From assembly GCA_030624355.1 (NCBI GenBank), contig JAUXKG010000201.1, positions 1-5,450 of the forward strand: a DNA stretch of 5,450 nt, written 5' to 3'. Source of the DNA: Acidobacteriota bacterium. GTDB lineage: Bacteria > Acidobacteriota > UBA6911 > RPQK01 > JADFOI01. The notes under the pieces are model-generated. The model ran no database searches. It worked only from the letters and a program-made list of their open reading frames with translations, and had not been told where the DNA came from. Both the position numbers and the translations under genes were made by a program. How positions within the stretch are numbered: the first letter of the stretch is position 1; each line of letters begins with the position of its first letter. Positions 1 to 5,450 of the stretch are shown in pieces.

Positions 1-1584
1 AGAGTCCACCGTCTGCACTCTGGCAGAACAGTCCACGTGTGTGACGGCCGGCACATCAGAGCGTTTCATCCTCAGTGCCTGGATGCCCTTGACTCGGTCT
101 GCCTGGTCACTGACCAGGGTCCGCTTGGAGGACTGGACCGGAGATACCAGGAGCATGTAGGGGCTATCGTGTGCATTCGTTTCGAAGAACTCCTCGCAAC
201 GCTCTTCCAGAACCGAGGGAGCAAACGGTCGAAAGGACTCTCGAAACTTGATCTTTAGATTCATGAGAGATTGCATCTCTTCATTCCTGGCGTCACCCAG
301 GATACTGCGGCAGCCCAGAGCACGGGGACCAAATTCCATTCGTCCCTGAAACCATCCAACCACCTTACCGTCAGCGATCTCTTGGGCAACCTGCTGGCAA
401 AGTTCGTCATCACTCTCGAAGCACTGGTAATCGGCTCCCACCCCATCCAAAAACCGTTTTATATCCTGATCATCAAAACGAGGCCCCAGCAATGAGCCGG
501 ACTGATGGTCACCCGGATCGACTGTCCGCGGCTGATCCAGGAGTTGGTGCCAGATCAGGAGCGCCACCCCCAGTGCGCCGCCCGCATCCCCGGCAGCCGG
601 CTGAATCCAGATCCGATCGAAGGGGCCTTCTCTGATGATGCGTCCGTTGCCGACACAATTCAGGGCCACACCGCCAGCCAGGCACAGGTTCTTCATTCCA
701 GTGACGGAATGGACATGGTTGGCGCAGCGCAGCATGATCTCCTCCGTGACCTGCTGTATGGAGGCCGCCACATCCATGTCCCGCTGCGTGAGGGGAGACT
801 CGGGCTGGCGTGGAGTCCCTCCAAAGAGCCGGTGAAACTTTCTGGAGGTCATGGTCAGACCCTGACAATAATTGAAGTACGCCATATCCAATCGGAAGGA
901 GCCGTCCTCCTTCAGGTCAATGAGTTTCTCCAGAATCAACTTTGTATACCTGGGCTCGCCATAAGGAGCCAGTCCCATCAACTTGTACTCTCCCGAGTTG
1001 ACTCTGAAGCCGGTGTAGTAGGTGAAGGCGGAGTAGAGCAACCCCAGAGAGTGGGGGAAACGCATTTCGTGGCTCAACTGAATCCTGTTCCCCCTGCCCG
1101 TTCCAAAGGATGCCGTGGCCCACTCTCCGACCCCATCCAGGGTCAGTATGGCGGCCTGCTCGAAAGGGGAGGGGAAAAAGGCGCTGGCAGCGTGCGACTC
1201 GTGGTGTTCGGGGAAAATATATCGTTTTTGATACCCCCCCTGCAGCCCTCTGTCGATCTCCCGCTTCAGATAGAGCTTTTGCTTTAACCACAATGGCATG
1301 GCCATCAGGAAGGATCGAAAGCCCGTCGGAGCATAAGCCAGATAGGTTTCCAGCAGCCGTTCAAACTTGAGAAGTGGTTTCTCGTAAAAACCGACATAGT
1401 CGAGCTGATCAGGTCTGAGATCCGCCTCCTTCAGACAGTACTCGATAGCCTGAAGAGGAAAACCGGGGTCGTGCTTTTTGCGACTGAATCGTTCTTCCTG
1501 GGCAGCTGCCACAATCTGGCCATCCACTACGAGAGCGGCTGCCGAATCATGGTAAAAGGCCGATACGCCGAGAATGCTCGTCAT
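1..1584 (-). CDS. NodU/CmcH-family carbamoyltransferase (3' end beyond window)
   Basis: Family members (NodU, CmcH, NovN, TobZ) transfer a carbamoyl group from carbamoyl phosphate, through a carbamoyl-adenylate, to a hydroxyl group on a sugar or antibiotic scaffold in the cytoplasm. The frame is open for 528 codons from ATG 1584 to the window edge. Family proteins run about 550-610 residues, so only the C-terminal end is missing. The N-terminal Kae1-like domain starts ILGVSAFYHDSAAAL at residue 4. It carries the metal-binding HHESH (127-131), LDGVGE (149-154), SGEYKLMGLAPYG (197-209), LAGGVALNCVGNG (302-314) and PAAGDAGGALG (329-339). The C-terminal YrdC-like part has GRMEFGPRALGCRSILGDAR (414-433), FRESFRPFAPS (447-457) and PAVTHVDCSARVQTV (512-526). 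All core motifs are intact, so the enzyme looks active. No strong ribosome site precedes the ATG. The gene lies 45 bases downstream of the M20 gene on the same strand, which suggests co-transcription. The substrate cannot be told from sequence. Confidence 0.95.
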   Translation of the reverse strand, partial: MTSILGVSAFYHDSAAALVVDGQIVAAAQEERFSRKKHDPGFPLQAIEYCLKEADLRPDQLDYVGFYEKPLLKFERLLETYLAYAPTGFRSFLMAMPLWLKQKLYLKREIDRGLQGGYQKRYIFPEHHESHAASAFFPSPFEQAAILTLDGVGEWATASFGTGRGNRIQLSHEMRFPHSLGLLYSAFTYYTGFRVNSGEYKLMGLAPYGEPRYTKLILEKLIDLKEDGSFRLDMAYFNYCQGLTMTSRKFHRLFGGTPRQPESPLTQRDMDVAASIQQVTEEIMLRCANHVHSVTGMKNLCLAGGVALNCVGNGRIIREGPFDRIWIQPAAGDAGGALGVALLIWHQLLDQPRTVDPGDHQSGSLLGPRFDDQDIKRFLDGVGADYQCFESDDELCQQVAQEIADGKVVGWFQGRMEFGPRALGCRSILGDARNEEMQSLMNLKIKFRESFRPFAPSVLEERCEEFFETNAHDSPYMLLVSPVQSSKRTLVSDQADRVKGIQALRMKRSDVPAVTHVDCSARVQTVDS

Positions 1585-1629
1585 TTCAATTTACTGGCTC
1601 GCAGAGAACGATAGCACAGTCAATCCGGC

Positions 1630-3162
1630 TCAGCTCTTTCCGGGTCGCTCGGGACCGGCGGCGAAGTCGTAGATCAGATCGACATAAAACTTTTCCACTT
1701 CGGGCAGGCTGGCCAGATTCCCTTCCCCTTCAATGATCACGTATTCGTTGGGTGCGTGAAAGTGCCCTGCATGGCCCAGACCGCCATAAAGGAAGGGCAG
1801 GCTCAACGGAGGATCGGTGAAGTGGTATCCATAGGGTCCGCTGGAGGCACGCAAGGGAAACAGCAACGGCTCATGACCATAGTTCCGGTAAGTTTGAATC
1901 AACGTCTGTACCTGCGGATTGCGGTAGGAGGTCTTGAAATAGGGATAGGATCCAAAGACGCGAATTCCGATGTCCTGAAAGCCGTGCTTGTCCAGATGGG
2001 CCCGCACCAGAGGCACGATCTGCCGATGATCCAGTTCAGGCACCGTGCGGCAATCGATCTTCACAAAGGCCTTGCCCGGCAAACGGGTAGCGCGGCCGTC
2101 CTCGTCGACGAACCCCCCGCGGATTCCACTGATGTTGAAGCTGGGAGTCAGCATATAGCGAATCAGGATGTCGCGCTTGGAGAGCCCCGGCAGAAAATTA
2201 CTGGCCTTGGCGTCACTCAACAACACGGAAGGATCATAACGCTCCAGCATGGCATCAATCAGTTCCAGATCTTCCGGAAGCAGCCGGTGCATATCCATGT
2301 ATCCTTCGATTTTGATGTTCAGACCGTCGTTATCGACCATGGTGCTCAAGGCTTCCACCAGGCGCCAGGCAGGGTTGCCGAAAAGGGCTGAAAAGCGGCT
2401 GCTCGATCCACCGGAAGGGCCGATGCCGCGCCGCTCATTGGAACACTCCAGATGAAGGTAGGTATTCCCCTTGGCCCCCAGCGTGAGCTCAATCAGACCC
2501 TGCTCATTCTGGAGATACTTGGGATCGAGACAGGCATCTCCTGTCTTCAATTTGTCTCGATGTTTTTCAACCGCCACTCCGATGTTTCGACTGGCCAGTT
2601 CCTCTTCTCCTTCCACCACGCACATGACATTGATAGGCAATTCGCCGCGCACCGAGAGGATCGATTCCATGGCGTTCAGCAGGGCCCGGAAGGGGACCTT
2701 GGTATTGCCGGTTCCGCGCGCCACCAGCGCCTTCCCCAGACCCGGTTTGTCAACGATGCGGGCTTCGAAAGGCGGCACCTCCCACAACTCAGGACGGAAG
2801 ATGGGAACCACATCGTACATGCCATACACCACCAGGGTTTTCCGGGCACCGGCGTCATAGTGCCCCCAGACCACCGGATGCCCGGGTGTCTGCACCAGTT
2901 CCACCTCAGTGAATTTCAAATCCACCATGAAGCGGCGCACCATGTCCGCGCACTCCGTAATCCCCTCACCGGTGGAGCTGATGGACGGCTGGCGCAAATA
3001 TTGCCGCAGCTTGCTGAGATGATCGTCCTGGTGGGAATCGACATGCCGGTAGATGTCCTGGCGTTCCCGATCGCCGCTACCCGCAGCCTGAGCCCACAGC
3101 CTCGAAGTTCCTGCTGCAGCGGCAGCAAGGGTTGTCGATTGGATGAATTTCCGTCTGTTCAT
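1630..3162 (-). CDS. Tat-exported M20-family metallopeptidase homologue with altered metal ligands
   Basis: Protein of 510 residues. An in-frame ATG at 3345 would add 61 unconserved residues. The start at 3162 is preferred because it has a strong ribosome site and places a twin-arginine signal (NRRKFIQ, then an Ala-rich stretch ending WAQA, residues 2-27) at the N terminus. M20 enzymes are di-zinc amidohydrolases that cleave dipeptides or N-acyl bonds. Family landmarks are YGMYDVVP (113-120), PPFEARI (130-136), ARGTGNTKVP (148-157), EGEEELAS (184-191), a lid/dimerisation domain near 230-400 with NPAWRLV (263-269), and HAPNEYV (469-475). The catalytic EE pair and the last His (H469) are present. 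The usual first metal His is Met115, the bridging Asp is Asn153, and no lid-domain HxG motif is evident. Either this is a subgroup with different metal chemistry or it is a pseudoenzyme. The product should act in the periplasm or at the cell surface. It is probably the first gene of an operon with the carbamoyltransferase. Confidence 0.92.
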   Translation of the reverse strand: MNRRKFIQSTTLAAAAAGTSRLWAQAAGSGDRERQDIYRHVDSHQDDHLSKLRQYLRQPSISSTGEGITECADMVRRFMVDLKFTEVELVQTPGHPVVWGHYDAGARKTLVVYGMYDVVPIFRPELWEVPPFEARIVDKPGLGKALVARGTGNTKVPFRALLNAMESILSVRGELPINVMCVVEGEEELASRNIGVAVEKHRDKLKTGDACLDPKYLQNEQGLIELTLGAKGNTYLHLECSNERRGIGPSGGSSSRFSALFGNPAWRLVEALSTMVDNDGLNIKIEGYMDMHRLLPEDLELIDAMLERYDPSVLLSDAKASNFLPGLSKRDILIRYMLTPSFNISGIRGGFVDEDGRATRLPGKAFVKIDCRTVPELDHRQIVPLVRAHLDKHGFQDIGIRVFGSYPYFKTSYRNPQVQTLIQTYRNYGHEPLLFPLRASSGPYGYHFTDPPLSLPFLYGGLGHAGHFHAPNEYVIIEGEGNLASLPEVEKFYVDLIYDFAAGPERPGKS

Positions 3163-3515
3163 GGGTTCCTCCTTGTCAAAGATTGTCACCTGAGATTCTT
3201 GTCCCGGAGTTGAGGTTCCAGGGTGGTCCGTGAGCCAAGTGAATATATGGCAGGAGCAATCAGGCGTCTCGGCTGTCGATCGGTGAATCGGCTCATAGAA
3301 CCCCTGTTCCCAGCAAGAATCGGTAAAGGACTGGAACAGCTCCAAATGCTAAACCTGGAAGAGATCAAAAACAATGGAATTTCCCGGCAGCCAGACTGAC
3401 AACCAGGAGAAAAGAAGAACCCGGAAGATGAGCTGGAACCCGCAATCTGTTGGATGTATGATCTGGAAAGAAACACAAGCAACGGACTCATCTCGGAACC
3501 AGATTATCAACAGTT
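3163..3515. other. Divergent intergenic region
   Basis: This 353-base stretch separates the leftward M20/carbamoyltransferase unit from the rightward M23 gene and must hold the promoters of both. I see no convincing -35/-10 pair, operator or riboswitch. On the plus strand, the frame from ATG 3346 gives 17 codons, a TGA at 3397-3399, then 41 open codons to a stop at 3523-3525. The second part reads plausibly as protein (EDELEPAICWMYDLERN) but matches nothing I recognise. It could be a decayed gene tail or chance. Minus-strand reading frames here are non-conserved extensions or shadows. Confidence 0.5.
3166..3174 (-). promoter_or_regulatory. Shine-Dalgarno site of the M20 gene
   Basis: On the minus strand this reads AAGGAGGAA, and the AGGAGG core ends five bases before ATG 3162. 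It is the strongest ribosome site in the window. It decides the start in favour of the twin-arginine form over the upstream in-frame ATG at 3345. Confidence 0.85.
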
Positions 3516-4388
3516 ATGCGCCTGAATACACACTTTTCTATCATCCTGTTATTAATTGCTTTCATTTTTTGGGGAGGCATCCACCAGGTTAACGCCAAGG
3601 TGGGAACTTGGAAATATTGCGCAACACGTTATGTTGATGCATGTATACAAGTTGTGGAAGGCAGAAACGAGTCCGTTTTTAGTTTTTTGTCTCCTTTCGA
3701 CCACGAAATTACGCTAACAGTGACACTGAGTTCCGAAAATACCGCCTCTGACGTTACCTTTCCCTTTACGACTGTGATCCCAAATTCAGGTCAGCACAAG
3801 CTTTTCGTTTTGAAAAGAATCGACGTTAGCAGGAAATGGAAATACAACTACAAATACCGATGGAATTGGGGTGCCTTCGAAGCGATCCACGATGATGAGT
3901 ATGTCTATTCGCTACCCTTTGCGGTTGGTTCCTCTCACAAAATTATGCAAGGGTTCTATGGCAGTTTCAGCCATCACCCTCCTGTGGAATTCGCTATTGA
4001 TTTCGCCATGAAAGAAGGAACAACGGTTCACGCAGCCAGGGAAGGGACCGTTATTGCAGTTCGTAAGGGCGCTGCTGAAGGAGGCAATGATCCAAGTCTT
4101 AAGGGAAAAGGTAACGTAATTTACATAAGACACGATGATGCAACAGTCGCAACCTATGCCCACCTCGAACTTGGGGGAGTGTTTGCTGTGCCAGGTCAAT
4201 GGATATGGCGTGGTGACCCAATCGGGAAATCCGGTTGTACTGGGTATTGTTCTAATCCACATCTACATTTTGAGGTCAGGAATCCCGTTGATGGGTACAG
4301 CAGGCAAACGATTCAGGTAAGGTTTCGCACCGATAAGGGAACCCTGTCTAATCTAAGAAAAAAAGCTAGTTATCGTGCAGTTCCTTGA
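3516..4388 (+). CDS. Secreted M23/LytM-type peptidase family protein
   Basis: Protein of 290 residues. M23 enzymes are zinc endopeptidases that cut peptidoglycan cross-bridges. Residues 1-27 form a Sec signal peptide: basic start, hydrophobic core 7-19, likely cleavage after VNA. Residues 28-135 form an N-terminal region rich in alternating polar and hydrophobic residues, probably a beta-sandwich, with Cys35 and Cys43. The LytM domain spans about 140-275. It has AIDFAMKEGTTVHAAREGTV (160-179, zinc ligand Asp162), YAHLELGG (214-221, catalytic His216), GxxIGKSGCTG (233-243) and NPHLHFEV (247-254, His249 and zinc ligand His251). The usual zinc His four residues before the Asp is Glu158. Cys241 and Cys245 could form a disulfide. 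No ribosome site is visible before ATG 3516, but it is the only ATG/GTG/TTG start after the in-frame stop at 3459-3461. The gene is clearly more AT-rich than the leftward genes, which may mean a different origin. It probably acts in the periplasm, in wall remodelling or as a regulator of another hydrolase. Confidence 0.9.
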   Translation: MRLNTHFSIILLLIAFIFWGGIHQVNAKVGTWKYCATRYVDACIQVVEGRNESVFSFLSPFDHEITLTVTLSSENTASDVTFPFTTVIPNSGQHKLFVLKRIDVSRKWKYNYKYRWNWGAFEAIHDDEYVYSLPFAVGSSHKIMQGFYGSFSHHPPVEFAIDFAMKEGTTVHAAREGTVIAVRKGAAEGGNDPSLKGKGNVIYIRHDDATVATYAHLELGGVFAVPGQWIWRGDPIGKSGCTGYCSNPHLHFEVRNPVDGYSRQTIQVRFRTDKGTLSNLRKKASYRAVP

Positions 4389-4461
4389 TCAAAAGGAGCA
4401 GCTGGCCGCTCCCGCCGGGTTTCTTCAAAATGTTGTGATGAAGGTGGGCTCCGTATTCCAT
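4366..4461 (-). CDS. Possible 31-residue small protein (doubtful)
   Basis: A minus-strand ATG at 4461 opens a 31-codon frame ending in TAG at 4366-4368. It starts MEYGAHLHHNILKKPGG and ends with a hydrophobic LLLLIKEL stretch. It lies 21 bases after the SEC-C gene's stop on the same strand, as a second operon gene could. Against it: there is no clear ribosome site, its last codons run antisense to the end of the M23 gene, and it spans the candidate terminator hairpin. I recognise no family, and it could be chance. Confidence 0.18.
   Translation of the reverse strand: MEYGAHLHHNILKKPGGSGQLLLLIKELHDN
4387..4412 (-). terminator. Weak Rho-independent-like terminator
   Basis: Read on the minus strand, GGAGC (4412-4408) pairs with GCTCC (4399-4395) across an eight-base loop, followed directly by TTTT (4394-4391). 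It sits about 70 bases beyond the stop of the SEC-C gene, between two convergent genes, where a terminator is expected. The five-base-pair stem and the four-T run are short, so it may be weak. On the plus strand the hairpin has no T-run after it. Confidence 0.35.
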
Positions 4462-4482
4462 GCTGGATCAGGAGGAGTCTTT

Positions 4483-4914
4483 CTACTGCTTGGCCTCTTC
4501 GATCATGTTTACGATCCGCTGGATGTTGGAGCTGCGGATGGGACAGGTGCTGTCGGTGGCCACGCACTGTGCCAGGTTCATTCCACAGCCGCAGGTACAA
4601 GCAGCACGATTCGCTGCCACGAGAACCTCTTCCTTCTTGTCGGTGTTGAGCCCGGAGAAATTGATCATTCCCAGATCTCGATCCGTGAAGGCAATACTCG
4701 GTCCCATTTGAGATATCCCATAGACGAGCAGAACCAGCACCCCCACCACAGCGATCCACGTGATCAGCCGCTTGGACTGCTTCACCAGCCGTGCCCGACG
4801 CTTTCTTCCCTTCAGGAAGCAGCAGTTCTTGTACAGCTTCCCGGAGCCGCAGGGACAGGGCTGCTTTTGCTTGGGGTTAGCGGTTTGTTTCAAGTCACCC
4901 CTATTCTCTCCCAT
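4483..4914 (-). CDS. Membrane-anchored SEC-C motif protein with C-terminal CxCGCGM cysteine domain
   Basis: Protein of 143 residues in three parts. Residues 19-32 (PCPCGSGKLYKNCC) are a SEC-C zinc motif, CxCx8CC, with Cys20, 22, 31 and 32; the SecA C-terminal tail has the same motif and binds zinc and SecB. A basic stretch (36-49) leads into one hydrophobic helix (about 50-69). The positive charges suggest that the SEC-C end faces the cytoplasm and the rest faces outward. The C-terminal part has ACTCGCGMNLAQC (105-117) and a further Cys124, resembling compact cysteine domains in thiol-redox or CcmH-like contexts, but I cannot name a characterised family. The stop is TAG. The start has GGGAG three bases before the ATG. 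The gene converges with the M23 gene and starts 42 bases from the mobile-element end. It may be a redox, metal or protein-targeting adaptor; this is inference. Confidence 0.85.
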   Translation of the reverse strand: MGENRGDLKQTANPKQKQPCPCGSGKLYKNCCFLKGRKRRARLVKQSKRLITWIAVVGVLVLLVYGISQMGPSIAFTDRDLGMINFSGLNTDKKEEVLVAANRAACTCGCGMNLAQCVATDSTCPIRSSNIQRIVNMIEEAKQ

Positions 4915-4955
4915 TTTCTCCCTGTTGTCATATATACCAGAAGAAAGAAGAAAAA

Positions 4956-4979
4956 GGGGACAGACTACCCGTTCACCTA
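4956..4979 (+). repeat. Left inverted-repeat arm of the RAYT element
   Basis: This 24-base arm starts GGGGACAGACTACCC and ends CACCTA. It is the exact reverse complement of 5364-5387. Its outer flank is purine-rich (AAGAAAGAAGAAAAA), faintly resembling the reverse complement of the right flank, so the symmetry may once have been longer. Confidence 0.9.
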
Positions 4980-5005
4980 ATTAATTTGCTCAAAGAAGCC
5001 CGCAG

Positions 5006-5370
5006 TTGGCTCGATTAAGAAGAGTTGTTGCTCCGAAACTTCCTCACCATGTGACTCAAAGAGGAAATCGGAAAGCCAATGTTTATCAAAACAGACAAGA
5101 CCAGGAGGTTTATTTGAGGCTGCTTCTCGAACGATCGAGACCGCACTCTTTCGACATCCTCTGTTACTGTCTAATGACCAACCCATCCATTTGGTGATGG
5201 TGCCTCACCGGCAAGATTCGTTGAATAAAGGACTTAGAGACAAAAAAAGAGCAGGTCGCCCCTGGGGATCAGAAGCCTTCATGGAGCAGATGGAAGCCAG
5301 ACTAGGGCGTCCTTCGAGCCTCAGAAAGGGGGTCTCCCAATCTCCAAAGGAATTCCGGGAAAATAGGTGA
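5006..5370 (+). pseudogene. Degenerate REP-associated (RAYT/Y1) transposase
   Basis: From a TTG at 5006 the frame reads RLRRVVAPKLPHHVTQRGNR (residues 3-22), the hallmark N terminus of RAYT proteins, and continues to CYCLMTN at 5162-5182. The expected next residues are H-[VI]-H-L-[VI], the HUH motif. One base appears lost near 5183-5184: the original frame stops at 5195, while the shifted frame resumes IHLVMVPHRQDSLNKGL from 5185. It then jumps straight to the family's C-terminal signature RAGRPWGSEAFMEQMEARLGRP and stops at 5368-5370, inside the right arm. Roughly 100-120 residues of the usual 220-240 are missing, including the ARYVELNPVRAGL region and the helix with the catalytic Tyr. The product cannot be active. 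Confidence 0.85.
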
Positions 5371-5387
5371 ACGGGTAGTCTGTCCCC
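5364..5387 (-). repeat. Right inverted-repeat arm of the RAYT element
   Basis: Exact reverse complement of 4956-4979. The transposase remnant's stop codon (5368-5370) lies inside it, so the arm is part of the transposase unit and not an independent flank. Confidence 0.9.
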
Positions 5388-5422
5388 ATATTTCCTTATT
5401 TCCTTGTCCCCATATTTCCTTA
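5381..5422. repeat. 24-base-period direct repeat, 1.75 copies
   Basis: TGTCCCCATATTTCCTTA occurs identically at 5381-5398 and 5405-5422, with TTTCCT between, giving a period of 24. The first copy shares its TGTCCCC with the right arm of the RAYT element, so the array looks like a partial duplication of the element's outer end. Positions 5423-5450 beyond it hold nothing I can identify. Confidence 0.85.
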
Positions 5423-5450
5423 CTCTCGCCACGGCAGAAAGACCTGTACA

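Larger units (their letters stand above)
4956..5387. mobile_element. Miniature RAYT-derived element with 24-bp inverted termini
   Basis: A 432-base unit is bounded by perfect 24-base inverted repeats (4956-4979 and 5364-5387), each beginning GGGGACAGACTACCC from the outer end. Between them is a degraded RAYT/IS200-like Y1 transposase frame. RAYTs mobilise REP palindromes that carry a GTAG tetranucleotide at the hairpin foot. Both arms here contain GTAG in the inward-outward orientation (minus strand at 4965-4968, plus strand at 5375-5378). No target duplication is expected for this class. The retained ends with a gutted interior make it look like a MITE-like derivative, although deletion in place of a single full-length copy would look the same. 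Confidence 0.75.

Noticed and set aside
505..1287. 260-codon open frame on the plus strand
   Set aside because: It lies antisense to the carbamoyltransferase, whose motifs are continuous through the whole span. No recognisable domains.
1756..3213. Two long plus-strand frames (211 and 253 codons)
   Set aside because: Both are antisense shadows of the M20 gene, a common effect of GC-rich codon use, and show no family motifs.
3163..3345. 61-residue N-terminal extension of the M20 protein from ATG 3345
   Set aside because: It would bury the twin-arginine signal and bypass the strong AGGAGG site. The added residues look non-coding.
3346..3525. Plus-strand frame interrupted by one TGA, with a protein-like second half
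   Set aside because: It is short and unrecognised, has no ribosome site and no homology I can name. Kept only as a note in the intergenic entry.
4370..4759. 129-codon minus-strand frame
   Set aside because: It overlaps the SEC-C gene in another frame and is low-complexity (Arg, Gly and Ser rich).
4375..4980. 201-codon plus-strand frame
   Set aside because: It is antisense to the SEC-C protein, which has clear motifs, a membrane helix and a ribosome site.
5381..5422. Possible CRISPR-like repeat
   Set aside because: There are fewer than two full copies, the spacing between copies is only six bases, and there are no cas genes.
5205..5432. 75-codon minus-strand frame with a repeated RKYGD
   Set aside because: The repeated peptide only reflects the 24-base direct repeat, and the rest is antisense to the transposase remnant.

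Overview
The window reads as chromosomal DNA from a free-living, probably Gram-negative bacterium. The supporting signs are a twin-arginine-exported peptidase, a Sec-exported M23-type endopeptidase and a small membrane protein with cysteine clusters on both sides of its membrane helix. A decayed transposase of the REP-associated (RAYT, IS200-like Y1) type lies at the right end. GC content is moderate to high over the left three kilobases (39 of 60 bases in 2041-2100) and clearly lower in the M23 gene (26 of 60 in both 3541-3600 and 3901-3960). The phylum cannot be fixed from this window.

Layout: positions 1-1584 (minus strand, running off the left edge) hold a NodU/CmcH-family carbamoyltransferase lacking only its last part. 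Directly upstream on the same strand, 45 bases away, is a Tat-exported M20-family metallopeptidase homologue (1630-3162). The two probably form an operon transcribed leftwards. A 353-base divergent intergenic region follows. Next comes an M23/LytM-fold protein on the plus strand (3516-4388). It converges on a minus-strand gene (4483-4914) that encodes an N-terminal SEC-C zinc motif, one transmembrane helix and a C-terminal CxCGCGM cysteine domain. A weak hairpin plus T-run lies between the two convergent genes.

The last 500 bases are mobile-element debris. A 432-base unit (4956-5387) is bounded by perfect 24-base inverted repeats. It contains a RAYT-like transposase that keeps its N- and C-terminal ends, lacks most of its middle, and carries a frameshift in the HUH motif. 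A 24-base-period direct repeat adjoins the right arm.

The genes do not form one obvious pathway. The carbamoyltransferase/M20 pair is the only clear functional unit and could belong to modification of a secondary metabolite or cell-surface glycan. The most notable points are the degraded metal site of the M20 protein, the Glu in place of the first zinc-binding His in the M23 protein, the two-module cysteine protein, and the miniature RAYT element. I see no convincing evidence here for a wholly new multi-gene system.
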